From NCBI GenBank assembly GCA_965203135.1, contig CBDBBO010000001.1, positions 1-64,000 on the forward strand: a DNA stretch of 64,000 nt, in the 5' to 3' direction. Below, piece after piece: positions 15,368 to 23,801 of this stretch. The notes below the pieces were generated by a model. It worked only from the letters and a program-made list of their open reading frames with translations, was not told the DNA's origin and searched no databases. Position numbers and translations under genes: made by a program. Each line of letters starts with the position of its first letter. Positions within the stretch are counted from its first letter, which is position 1. The DNA is from CATOSD01 sp965203135. Lineage in GTDB: Bacteria > Chloroflexota > Dehalococcoidia > Lucifugimonadales > CATOSD01.

Positions 15368-16873
15368 CTACCGGGTGGCGACGTGGGCGAGAGCGTTCTG
15401 CGAGAACAGCGCGTCGCTCGCGTGCTGTATCGCTTCCATCACCGGCGCGGGATATATGCCAACGATAATCATGCCAACGAACAGCCCGCCCAGCACCCAC
15501 AGCGTAAGCAGGGACACCCGGATGGGCGTTGGGTCCTCCGCCCGCTCGATGTACATCTGCCGCACAATCGTCAGGTAGTAGTAGAGCGAGATGAGGCTGG
15601 CGAATATGGCGAGGCCGGCCAGCCAGAGCAGTCCCTGGGCAGCGGCCGCATTGAAGAGGTAGAACTTGCTGGCGAATCCGGCAAATATGGGCAGCCCGGC
15701 GAGCGAGAACAGCGCCGCCGCGAGCACCATCGCCACAGCGGGAGAGCGGCGGGACAGCCCGGCAAGGCCGGCGATCTCCTCGCTTCGAGTCACGTTGTAG
15801 ACCGCGCTTATCGACAGGAAGGCGGCCATGTTGGTTATGGCGTAGGCCACCAGGTGCAGCATTATGCCGTTGGACGCGAGATGGGACACGGACGTCGACA
15901 CTCGCCCCTCGCCGTCGACCGCCGCCAGCGCGGCTATGCCCATCATGAGGTATCCCACGTGGCCGATGCTGGAGTAGGCCAAAAGCCGCTTGATGTTGCT
16001 CTGCGCCAGCGCGACCAGGTTGCCAAGCACCATCGTCAGCGCCGCGATCACGATCACGATAGTCTGCCAGTCGGCCGCGGCCGGCATCAGCGCGTCTACG
16101 AACAAGCGCAGCGCCAGCGCGAACGCCGCCGCCTTCGATCCGACCGCGAGGTAGGCCGTTATGGGAATGGGCGCGCCTTCGTAGGCGTCCGGCGCCCACA
16201 TATGGAACGGTACGGCGGCGACCTTGAACCCCAGGCCCGCGACTATCAGCGTCAAGCCCACCAGCACACCCGGACTCAGGTCCGGCGACGCGGCTAACGC
16301 CTCGTTGATTCCGGTGAAGCTGGTCGTTCCGAGCAGCCCGTACACCTGGCTTATGCCGTACAGCAGCAATGCCGAGGAGAGAGCGCCGAGCAGTATGTAC
16401 TTGGTGCCGCCCTCGTTGGACTTGGGATTGTAGCGGTCGTAGGAGACGAGGACGTACAGCGAGAAGCTGAGAAGCTCCAGCGCGATGTAGGCCGTCAGAA
16501 GCTCGCCCGACATCGCCAGGAGCATCATGGCGACTACGCTGAACAGCACGATCCCGTAGTATTCACCCGGATGGTCGAGGTGGCGGCGGACGTACTCAAT
16601 AGAGGCCAGGATCACAACAGCCCCAAGCCCCAGGAAGAAGGCCTTGAAGAAGAGCGCGTAGCCGTCTATCACCAGCAGGCCGTCGTACAGGTCGTCCTTC
16701 GTCGACCAGAGCTGCACGAGCGCCACGGCGAGAATCGCCACAAGGCCCACGGCCGAGACGTAGCCCAGCAGGTGCTTGCGCTCGCGGCGCAGCACGAAGT
16801 CCAGCGTCAGTACGGCAAACGCCAGTCCCGTCACCAGGAACTCGGGCAGCAGCAGCCAGAAGTTGTTACCCAT
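15368..16873 (-). CDS. nuoN: NADH-quinone oxidoreductase subunit N
   Basis: A 501-residue polytopic membrane protein of the antiporter-like family in the complex I membrane arm. It has about 14 hydrophobic helices and the typical core VAAVPFHMWAPDAYEGAP, with conserved lysines and glutamates for proton translocation. The block LLAYSSIGHVGYLMMG is characteristic of NuoN. It is the last gene of the nuo operon, 17 bp after nuoM, and lies next to a strong palindrome at its 3' end. Confidence 0.93.
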   Translation of the reverse strand: MGNNFWLLLPEFLVTGLAFAVLTLDFVLRRERKHLLGYVSAVGLVAILAVALVQLWSTKDDLYDGLLVIDGYALFFKAFFLGLGAVVILASIEYVRRHLDHPGEYYGIVLFSVVAMMLLAMSGELLTAYIALELLSFSLYVLVSYDRYNPKSNEGGTKYILLGALSSALLLYGISQVYGLLGTTSFTGINEALAASPDLSPGVLVGLTLIVAGLGFKVAAVPFHMWAPDAYEGAPIPITAYLAVGSKAAAFALALRLFVDALMPAAADWQTIVIVIAALTMVLGNLVALAQSNIKRLLAYSSIGHVGYLMMGIAALAAVDGEGRVSTSVSHLASNGIMLHLVAYAITNMAAFLSISAVYNVTRSEEIAGLAGLSRRSPAVAMVLAAALFSLAGLPIFAGFASKFYLFNAAAAQGLLWLAGLAIFASLISLYYYLTIVRQMYIERAEDPTPIRVSLLTLWVLGGLFVGMIIVGIYPAPVMEAIQHASDALFSQNALAHVATR

Positions 16874-16890
16874 ACGCGCTCAACACTTCT

Positions 16891-18411
16891 CTACCCAAAC
16901 CTGCTCAGCACGTCCGTGACGCCGCTGTCTATCACTCGTATGAACGGGAAGGGGAACAGGCCCACCAGCAGGATGAACCCGGCCAGCACCACCGTCGACA
17001 CCTTCTCCAGTCCTCCGGCATCGGTCTGATCCCGCCACCGCTCGCCCAGAGGGCCGAACAGCACGCGCGCGAGCAGGCGCAGTATGTACACGGCGGTTAT
17101 GGCCGCGCCAATCACGCCGAGCACGCCCAGGAGCGGGTAGGTCTGGAACAACCCCAGGAACACGAGCAGCTCGGCCACGAATCCGCTCAAGCCGGGCAGG
17201 CCCAGCGAGCAGAGGCCGGCGATGACGAAGAACGCCGCGGTGAACCCCATCCGCTTGGCCAGTCCCTCCAGAGCGGCGATGTCGCGGGTGTGCGTCTTGT
17301 CGTAGATCACACCTACGAGCGCGAAGAACAGCGCCGTCATCACGCCGTGCGAGAACATCTGGAGCACGGCGCCGTTCACGCCCAGCGGGTGAAGCGTCGC
17401 CAGTCCCATGAGCACGTAGCCCATGTGGCTGACGCTGGAGTAGCCGATAACGTATTTGAGGTCTGTCTGGCCCATCGCGGAAATCGCGCCGTAGATGACG
17501 TTCACCGTGCCCAGCGCCACCAGCGCCGGCATCCAGAACTCCGCGCCCTCCGGCAGCAGGAACATGCCTATGCGGAGGATGCCGAAGGCGCCCAGTTTCA
17601 TCAGTACACCGGCGTGCACCATGCTGACTGCAGTCGGCGCGGCGACGTGGCCGTCGGGCGACCAGGTGTGGAAGGGCCACAGACCGGCGAGCACGCCGAA
17701 CCCGACTGCCAGGAACGGGAAGAAGATCTTCTGGAAAGTCGGCGATAACTCCGCTTCCTGGAGCGCGATTATGTCGAACGTGCCGAGCCCCGCCTCCGCG
17801 AATATGGCGATGATGGCGATCCAGATGAGCACGCTTCCCGCGACGAGATAGATCGTCAGCTTCATCGCGCTGTATTCCTTCGTGCGCGAGAACGACGGGA
17901 AGGTGCTGCTGCTGCCCCAGACTCCTATGAGGAGGTACATGGGCAGCACCGACAGCTCGTAGAAGAAGAAGAAGAAGAACATGTCCAGCGTGGCGAACAC
18001 GCCGAACACGCCTGCGAGCAGCAGGAAGTAGAGGATGAAGAAGTCCTTGTTGCGCTCCTCGAGCTTGCACGACACCAGTACGCCCGTGAACATGACGATG
18101 CCCGTGAGCAGAATCATGGGCGCGGATATGCCGTCGATGCCCAGGGTGAGCGTTATGCCGTCGTCGCCCAGCGGCCACGGGCCGGGGATGCTGAGCCACT
18201 GCCAGGTGCGGGTGAACTGCAGGCCGCCCTCGGCATGATCGTAGAAGCCGAATGCGTAGAAGCTGAGGATCATGCAGGCGAAGGCGAACGCCGCCGCGGT
18301 CCAGCGCACCGCCTGGGCGCGATAGCCCGGTATCGCGATGAGCAGCGCCGCACCTGCCATGGGCAGCGCGATGAGCGCGATGAGCAGATAGCTGTCGAGT
18401 GTCTCCAGCAT
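16891..18411 (-). CDS. nuoM: NADH-quinone oxidoreductase subunit M
   Basis: A 506-residue antiporter-like subunit with about 14 membrane helices. Diagnostic blocks are LTLGIDGISAPMILLTG, FFFFYELSVLPMYLLIG, GLWPFHTWSPDGHVAAP and YSSVSHMGYVLMGL. It pumps protons in the complex I membrane arm. The ATG start lies 3 bp after the stop of the VOC gene, so the two are translationally close. In most operons nuoM directly follows nuoL; here a VOC gene intervenes. Confidence 0.93.
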   Translation of the reverse strand: MLETLDSYLLIALIALPMAGAALLIAIPGYRAQAVRWTAAAFAFACMILSFYAFGFYDHAEGGLQFTRTWQWLSIPGPWPLGDDGITLTLGIDGISAPMILLTGIVMFTGVLVSCKLEERNKDFFILYFLLLAGVFGVFATLDMFFFFFFYELSVLPMYLLIGVWGSSSTFPSFSRTKEYSAMKLTIYLVAGSVLIWIAIIAIFAEAGLGTFDIIALQEAELSPTFQKIFFPFLAVGFGVLAGLWPFHTWSPDGHVAAPTAVSMVHAGVLMKLGAFGILRIGMFLLPEGAEFWMPALVALGTVNVIYGAISAMGQTDLKYVIGYSSVSHMGYVLMGLATLHPLGVNGAVLQMFSHGVMTALFFALVGVIYDKTHTRDIAALEGLAKRMGFTAAFFVIAGLCSLGLPGLSGFVAELLVFLGLFQTYPLLGVLGVIGAAITAVYILRLLARVLFGPLGERWRDQTDAGGLEKVSTVVLAGFILLVGLFPFPFIRVIDSGVTDVLSRFG

Positions 18412-18414
18412 TGC

Positions 18415-18819
18415 CTACGCCTGGCCTTGCTCCTGTACCGGCAGGTTGGTGCCGAACCGCACGCCGAAGCCGTCGGGGTCGGCGATGGTGAAGTCGCGCA
18501 GGCCGTAGTACTGGTCCGCGATGGGCCGCACAACGCGCGCGCCCATCTCCTGGGCGAGCTCCCAGTACCTGTCCACGTCCGGCACCATCACGCGCACGTT
18601 GGCCTGCGGCGACTCGGGAACCGGGCCGAGCCCGCCCGGCTCGTCGAGATACAGGTGGTGGCCCTCCCAGGTGAGTTCGACAAAGTCGCCGTCGTCCCGG
18701 AGAAGCTCGAATCCCAGCCGCCGGTAGAACTCGACCGACTTCTTGATGTCGCGCACGAATATCTCGGTGACCAGTTGCTCGGTCGAGTCGATGTAGCGTT
18801 CCAACGCTTTCACCCTCAC
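18415..18819 (-). CDS. VOC (glyoxalase/bleomycin-resistance) family protein
   Basis: A 134-residue protein with the paired beta-alpha-beta-beta-beta modules of the vicinal-oxygen-chelate fold: EIFVRDIKKSVEFYRRLGF in the first half and VMVPDVDRYWELAQEMGA with FTIADPDGFGVRFG in the second. The conserved late glutamate is replaced by Arg or Phe-Gly surroundings, so a metal site is not assured. It sits between nuoL and nuoM on the same strand. Its GTG start overlaps the R2 repeat at 18811-18848, which suggests insertion of the gene together with the repeat. Function in this place is unknown. Confidence 0.75.
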   Translation of the reverse strand: MRVKALERYIDSTEQLVTEIFVRDIKKSVEFYRRLGFELLRDDGDFVELTWEGHHLYLDEPGGLGPVPESPQANVRVMVPDVDRYWELAQEMGARVVRPIADQYYGLRDFTIADPDGFGVRFGTNLPVQEQGQA

Positions 18820-18848
18820 CTCGGCCCTCTCCCGTCAAGGGAGAGGAC
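18811..18848 (-). repeat. REP-like repeat R2 inside the nuo operon
   Basis: Second copy of the unit at 10978-11018, with arms CCCTCTCCC and GGGAGAGG. It lies between the nuoL stop and the VOC gene and overlaps the proposed GTG start of the latter. A hairpin here could lower distal expression of nuoM and nuoN or stabilise the upstream transcript. Confidence 0.6.
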
Positions 18849-18864
18849 GTCTATAGGAATCCCG

Positions 18865-20724
18865 CTATGCCAGCACAAACCACCAGAGCGCAGTCAGGCC
18901 CAGCACGCCCAGCGCCATGACCAGGCCGTAATTGTACAGCCGGCCCGTCTGCACGAGGCGCATCCGCACCGCGGACAGCATCACCGACCAGGCCGGGCCG
19001 TCCACGCCGGTGTCGTTGACCACCACGCGGTCGAACAGCGCGACGAATCGGCTGAACGCCAGCGCAATCCTGTCGATCACCCACTGGTACGCCTCGTCGA
19101 GGTAGTACTTGTTCTCCAGCAAGCGAAGCAGCCATCCGCCGCGTCCCGCGAACGGCGTCGCGTTGCCCCGTCCCCAGGTGCGCCAGCCGTAGGCGAGCCC
19201 GGCAGCCACCAGCAGCGCCGACACGATGGGCAGCCACAGTGGAGCGTGGTGGGGTTTGTCGCCCGTCAGGTAGCCCGCAAAGCCCGTGTAGCCGTCGCTC
19301 CAGGCGTAGGCGGCCAGGCCAAGCAGCAGCGCAAAGGGGGCCAGCGCCACGAGCGGCAGCGTCATCAGCCACGGCGACTCGTGCGCGCCCTCGCCCCGGT
19401 TGCGCCCGAAGCACACCACGAACACCAGCCGCGCCATGTACACGGCGCTGAGCACCGAGCCGGCCAGTGCGGCGACCAGGAGGACGGGGTGCCGGTGGTC
19501 GAGCACGGCAAGCATGATCTCGTCCTTGCTGAAGAAGCCGCTGAGCGGCACGAGACCGGCGAGAGAGGCCGCTCCTATGACGAACGTGATCGCCGTGATT
19601 GGCATCGCGCGCACCAGCCCGCCCATCTCGCGGATGTCGGTCCTGTCCGTGCCGTGCGTGACGCTGCCCGCGCCCAGAAATAGCAGCGCCTTGGATACGC
19701 CGTGGGCGACCAGGTGAAGCATCGCCGCGGCGACGCTCAACGCGCCCAGCGACAGCATCATCAGCCCCAGGTGGCTTACGGTGGAGTAGGCCAGCACGCG
19801 CTTCAGGTCGGTCATCACCAGGGCCAGCGTGCCCGCGAACAGGAAGGTCACGAGGCCCACAACCGCCACGCCATGCAGCACCAGGGGCGCAAGCTCGAAC
19901 AGCGGCATGAGCCGCGCGACGAGGTACACGCCCGCGGCCACCATCGTCGCGGCGTGTATCAGCGCGCTGACCGGCGTGGGGCCCTCCATCGCGTCCGGCA
20001 GCCAGACGTGGAACGGGAACTGCGCGGACTTGCCCATCGCGCCGAGGAAGATGAGCGCCATGGAAACGGTGAGGGTTCCCTGCTCGATACCGCCCTGCTG
20101 GGCGACATGGAATATCGTGGAAATCTCGAACGAGCCGGTGGCGCGATACAGAAGAATGATTCCGATGAGCAGCCCGACGTCGCCAATCCGAGTTGTAATG
20201 AACGCCTTCTTGGCCGCCTCCGCGGCGGACCGCCGCTCGTACCAGAATCCGATAAGGAGGAACGAGCCCAGCCCCACAAGCTCCCAGGCGACGTACAGGA
20301 ACACCAGGTTGTCGGCGAGCACCAGAGCGAGCATCGCGGCGGCGAACAGCGCGTGCGCCGCGAAGTACCAGCCGAAGCGCGGGTCGCCCTTCATGTATGA
20401 CACCGAATACAGCTGGACGAGCAGCGCCACGAACGTCACCAGTCCCAGCATGGTCACAGACAGCCGGTCGACTGTAACGCCCCAGGTGATGCTGGTTTCC
20501 CCGATTGCGAGCCAGTTGATGCTGAAGAAGGCGTCGCCGCCGCTCAGCAAGTCCGCGAACACGTACCAGAACAGCAGGAAGCCCAGCGCGATGGCGGCAA
20601 TGGAAACGAAGGCGCCCTTGCCGGGAAGGAACCTGCCAACGATGGCGACGATGAAGAATGCGGAAGCGCTGAGGGCCGGAATGACCCACGCCCAGTTCGT
20701 GCCTATGGTGTCGGCTAGTGGCAT
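18865..20724 (-). CDS. nuoL: NADH-quinone oxidoreductase subunit L
   Basis: A 619-residue antiporter-like subunit with about 16 helices and the long C-terminal lateral helix region. Blocks include LYVAWELVGLGSFLLIGFWY, AQFPFHVWLPDAMEGPTPVS, LAYSTVSHLGLMMLSLG and GSVTHGTDRTDIREMGGL, all typical of NuoL. It couples electron transfer to proton translocation. It is separated from nuoK by 74 bp and followed by a VOC gene instead of nuoM. Confidence 0.94.
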   Translation of the reverse strand: MPLADTIGTNWAWVIPALSASAFFIVAIVGRFLPGKGAFVSIAAIALGFLLFWYVFADLLSGGDAFFSINWLAIGETSITWGVTVDRLSVTMLGLVTFVALLVQLYSVSYMKGDPRFGWYFAAHALFAAAMLALVLADNLVFLYVAWELVGLGSFLLIGFWYERRSAAEAAKKAFITTRIGDVGLLIGIILLYRATGSFEISTIFHVAQQGGIEQGTLTVSMALIFLGAMGKSAQFPFHVWLPDAMEGPTPVSALIHAATMVAAGVYLVARLMPLFELAPLVLHGVAVVGLVTFLFAGTLALVMTDLKRVLAYSTVSHLGLMMLSLGALSVAAAMLHLVAHGVSKALLFLGAGSVTHGTDRTDIREMGGLVRAMPITAITFVIGAASLAGLVPLSGFFSKDEIMLAVLDHRHPVLLVAALAGSVLSAVYMARLVFVVCFGRNRGEGAHESPWLMTLPLVALAPFALLLGLAAYAWSDGYTGFAGYLTGDKPHHAPLWLPIVSALLVAAGLAYGWRTWGRGNATPFAGRGGWLLRLLENKYYLDEAYQWVIDRIALAFSRFVALFDRVVVNDTGVDGPAWSVMLSAVRMRLVQTGRLYNYGLVMALGVLGLTALWWFVLA

Positions 20725-20798
20725 CTGTCCCTACAGGGTCGCAGACGACGCGATTCGCGCCGTTCGAGTGCTACGGCTCATGCCCGTTGGTCCTGTCG

Positions 20799-21116
20799 CT
20801 ACCACTTCAGCAGGTCCAGTTCGTCCACGTTTACGGAGGAGCGGTTGCGGTACAGCCGAAGAATTATGGCGATGGCAAGCGCGAGCTCCGCGGCGGCGAT
20901 GGTGATTACGAAAACCACGATCACGTGGCCCAGTGCCCGCTGAGACTCGGCGAAGTCCATGAACGCGGAGTACCCTATCAGGTTGATGTTGACAGCGTTC
21001 AGCATCAACTCGATGGACATGAGAATGAGCACCGCGCTGCGCTTCGCCAGCACACCGTACAGCCCGATGGCGAAAAGCGCCGCGCTCAGCACCTGGAAGT
21101 GCGCGAGTTCTATCAA
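20799..21116 (-). CDS. nuoK: NADH-quinone oxidoreductase subunit K
   Basis: A 105-residue protein with three membrane helices. The family core is GLYGVLAKRSAVLILMSIEL, followed by MLNAVNINL, with the two buried glutamates used in proton translocation. The start is TTG at 21116, overlapping the nuoJ stop by four bases (TTGA). This overlap decides the start, because longer in-frame readings extend into nuoJ without a start signal. Confidence 0.92.
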   Translation of the reverse strand: MIELAHFQVLSAALFAIGLYGVLAKRSAVLILMSIELMLNAVNINLIGYSAFMDFAESQRALGHVIVVFVITIAAAELALAIAIILRLYRNRSSVNVDELDLLKW

Positions 21117-21631
21117 TCGCGCCCTCCGGTGTGGCGCACCAGTATGACGGCCCCGATCAGCGCTACCAGCAAAATCAGTGACGCCACCTCGAACGGCACT
21201 GCCCACTGCGCGAACAGGGTATCCCCGAACGCCTCGAATCCCACGCCCTGCCTCACCGGCTCGCCATCCTCGCCTGTACGAGTCCTCGTGCTGGTCGCCA
21301 GCACGGCGGCGGTCAGCAGGCCGAACACGCCGAGCGCCGCGACGGCCGCTATGGGCCACTGGCGGTTGTCGGTGAGACGCTCGAAGTCCTGAATGCGCGT
21401 CAGCATGAGCGCGAACAGTATCACAATCACGATGGCCCCGCCGTAGATGAGCAACTGGACCAGGGCCAGGAACTCAGCGAACGCCAGCAGAAAGAGCCCG
21501 GCTACGCCGACGAGCGACGCCAGCAGCGCGAAAGCCGCGTACACGATGTTGCGGGTAAGCACCACGCCCAGCGCGCCGCCCAGCGTAAGCGCCGCGGCGG
21601 CGTAGAACAGGATCAGAGAAGGCGTTACCAT
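21113..21631 (-). CDS. nuoJ: NADH-quinone oxidoreductase subunit J
   Basis: A 172-residue membrane protein with five hydrophobic helices. The conserved third-helix block LVQLLIYGGAIVIVILFALM identifies NuoJ. It overlaps nuoK by four bases and follows nuoI by 93 bp. It forms part of the membrane arm near the quinone-site coupling region. Confidence 0.93.
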   Translation of the reverse strand: MVTPSLILFYAAAALTLGGALGVVLTRNIVYAAFALLASLVGVAGLFLLAFAEFLALVQLLIYGGAIVIVILFALMLTRIQDFERLTDNRQWPIAAVAALGVFGLLTAAVLATSTRTRTGEDGEPVRQGVGFEAFGDTLFAQWAVPFEVASLILLVALIGAVILVRHTGGRD

Positions 21632-21724
21632 TCTCGGGTGTGTACTCCGTACTTTGTGCGGCGCTTTGGCTTGGTGCCTATGCGTGCGTCACTATCTCGT
21701 CACGATAGGACAGCATAGCGCGGG

Positions 21725-22447
21725 TCACGGTGTTTCGGGTTCGGACTCTTGAGCCTGGCGCTTAGCTGCGGCCCTCGCACGGGCGGCGGCAAGCCGCTCT
21801 TCCTTGCTCATCGGAGCCGCAGGAGTTTGCGCCGCGGCGTCGGCCTCCTGGCCCTGGCGCTTGGCCGCCGCGCGAGCGCGTGCCGCCGCGAGCCGCTCCT
21901 CCTTGCTCATACCGGCCGCAGGTGCGGCCTGCGCGGCGGAATCCGCCGGTTTATGGATGGGCACGCCGCTGTTCTTGTCCGGCTGCGTCGGCTTCCAACC
22001 CGTCTTGGTCTGGAACTCCTGGCCCATCTCCAGGAGCCTGGGGAGGTCGGCGCGGTTGCCGTTGCGCTCGTACTTGCTCAGCTCGTGCTCGTGGCTCATT
22101 TCGATGGCGTCGAAATTGCACACGTCGACGCAGATGCCGCACAGGATACAGCGCCCCAGGTTGATCTCGAACTCGCTGATGATCTTGCGCCGACGGCTGG
22201 TACCCTCCGCGTGCTTGGGGTTGTCCATCATCTGGGCGCTCATGCACTGCGTAGGACAGTTTCGTATGCACACCATGCAGCCGGTGCAGTAAGGCTCCGG
22301 CACATCGCCATCCCACAGCAGGGCGGGGAAGCCCATGTACCGATCCTGCACCGCGAGCCGCTTATGCGGCTCCGGGTACTGGGCCGTCACCGGCTTGCGC
22401 CCGGCCGTCTTGAGCGTAACTTTGAGGCCTTCGAGAAAACCTATCAT
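21725..22447 (-). CDS. nuoI: NADH-quinone oxidoreductase subunit I with repeated Ala-rich tail
   Basis: A 240-residue subunit with two ferredoxin-type [4Fe-4S] motifs, CTGCMVCIRNCP and CILCGICVDVC, which hold clusters N6a and N6b in the peripheral arm. The catalytic part ends near residue 160. The tail contains two copies of MSKEERLAAARARAAAKRQ at about residues 180-198 and 213-231, separated by an Ala/Gln spacer. The tail is predicted to be helical and positively charged, and is not part of typical NuoI. Without nuoEFG the complex may accept electrons from ferredoxin, and the tail could be a docking element; this is inference. Confidence 0.92.
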   Translation of the reverse strand: MIGFLEGLKVTLKTAGRKPVTAQYPEPHKRLAVQDRYMGFPALLWDGDVPEPYCTGCMVCIRNCPTQCMSAQMMDNPKHAEGTSRRRKIISEFEINLGRCILCGICVDVCNFDAIEMSHEHELSKYERNGNRADLPRLLEMGQEFQTKTGWKPTQPDKNSGVPIHKPADSAAQAAPAAGMSKEERLAAARARAAAKRQGQEADAAAQTPAAPMSKEERLAAARARAAAKRQAQESEPETP

Positions 22448-22466
22448 CGCTTCTTCCGTACAGTCA

Positions 22467-22670
22467 TCACGTAGCCAGTTGCAATGAGATACCCACCAAT
22501 CCCGTTATCAGGCTTGCCCCATATATGGCAATGGCCACAAACAGCAACTTAATCAAGTCGCTAAACCGTCTGTCGACCTGTTTCAGGGCGCAGTTCACTC
22601 TCAGGCAGCAGCCTTCTCTGCCGAGGAGACAACCTCCTACTCCAGAGAGTCTATCCTCTGTGGTCATCAT
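22467..22670 (-). CDS. small membrane-anchored ORF between nuoH and nuoI (67 aa)
   Basis: The frame begins 3 bp after the nuoH stop and ends 19 bp before nuoI. Its C-terminal part has a short charged segment, LKQVDRRFSDLI, followed by one hydrophobic helix, KLLFVAIAIYGASLITGLVG. The cysteine-containing N-terminal 25 residues look less protein-like, so translation may begin further in, for example at the GTG giving a VNCALKQVDRRF start. Architecture recalls the coiled-coil plus helix protein at 927-1169. It may be an accessory subunit or a chance frame. Confidence 0.4.
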   Translation of the reverse strand: MMTTEDRLSGVGGCLLGREGCCLRVNCALKQVDRRFSDLIKLLFVAIAIYGASLITGLVGISLQLAT

Positions 22671-22673
22671 GCA

Positions 22674-23801
22674 TCAGTTCCCTGAGTGTCCCCGCAGGCT
22701 GCTGGCCGCGTGCACCGTGATGGTGTCGCGCTCGATTTCTGTGCCCGGCTTCTTCGATATCAGGTAGAATACGCCACCCAATACTACCACAGAGGCCACG
22801 CCAAGTACCCACAGTGACAGGTCGTAGAACATCACCACGCCGGTCAGCACAATGTTGAGGAACGACAGCGGCACCAGCAGCTTCCACCCGAACGCCATAA
22901 GCTGGTCGATTCTCAACCGGGGGTAAGTGCCCCGAATCCAGAATATGACGAGTATCACCGCGTAGGTCTTGGCGAGGAACCAGGCCACGGACAGTGCCGA
23001 GTGTGCCAGCCCCTCGAACGGCATGGCGGGCCAACGCCACCCACCCAGGAACAGAAGCACTGTCAGGGCCGCGATGGTGAAGGTGTTGACGTACTCGGCC
23101 AGGAAGAACACGGCCCAGTGCGCGCCGCTGTATTCCACGAAAGGCCCGCCAACTACCTCTGACTCCGCGTGGTGAATGTCGAAGGGAGTGCGCCCCAGTT
23201 CGGCGAGTCCCGCCAGAAGGAAGATGAACAGTCCCAGAGGCTGAATCAGGATGTTGGCGAAGTCGGACTGCGCGTCCACCACCACCCGCAAGTCGAGCGA
23301 TTGCGCCAGCATTGCCACGGCCAGAATCGCCATGATGAAGGGTATCTCGTAGCTGATAAGCTGGCCCGCCGCGCGCAGACCGCCCAGAATAGCGTACTTG
23401 TTCGCCGACCCCCAGCCAGCCATAACCAGGCCCATGACCGACAGCACTGAAATCGCCACGATGTAGAACAGCCCCAGATCCAGATTGCGCAACACCAGGT
23501 CGCGAGTCACGGGGATGGTGACCCACAGAAGCAGTGCGGGAACGAACACCGCGATGGGCGCGAGCCAGTACACGCGCCTGTCCGCCCAGGAGGGCAGGAT
23601 GTCTTCCTTGGTGACCAGCTTCAGCGCGTCGGCGATGGGTTGAAGCGCGCCGTGAAAGCCTACGCGCATAGGGCCCATGCGCATCTGTATACGCGCCAAG
23701 GCCTTGCGTTCGAGCCATGTGAGAGCCAGCACCATGACAGACAGGAACACCAGCAACCCTGTGGCGGCAGCACTGTACAGGACCAGTTGCTGGATGGTCA
23801 C
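22674..23801 (-). CDS. nuoH: NADH-quinone oxidoreductase subunit H
   Basis: A 375-residue membrane protein with about eight helices that shapes the quinone chamber. Family blocks include LTWLERKALARIQMRMGPMR and GWGSANKYAILGGLRAAGQL, SYEIPF, and NTPFDIHHAESEVVGG-like TPFDIHHAESEVVGGPFVEY. Its ATG overlaps the nuoD stop by four bases (ATGA at 23798-23801), indicating translational coupling. Slightly longer than usual at its C-terminus. Confidence 0.94.
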   Translation of the reverse strand: MTIQQLVLYSAAATGLLVFLSVMVLALTWLERKALARIQMRMGPMRVGFHGALQPIADALKLVTKEDILPSWADRRVYWLAPIAVFVPALLLWVTIPVTRDLVLRNLDLGLFYIVAISVLSVMGLVMAGWGSANKYAILGGLRAAGQLISYEIPFIMAILAVAMLAQSLDLRVVVDAQSDFANILIQPLGLFIFLLAGLAELGRTPFDIHHAESEVVGGPFVEYSGAHWAVFFLAEYVNTFTIAALTVLLFLGGWRWPAMPFEGLAHSALSVAWFLAKTYAVILVIFWIRGTYPRLRIDQLMAFGWKLLVPLSFLNIVLTGVVMFYDLSLWVLGVASVVVLGGVFYLISKKPGTEIERDTITVHAASSLRGHSGN

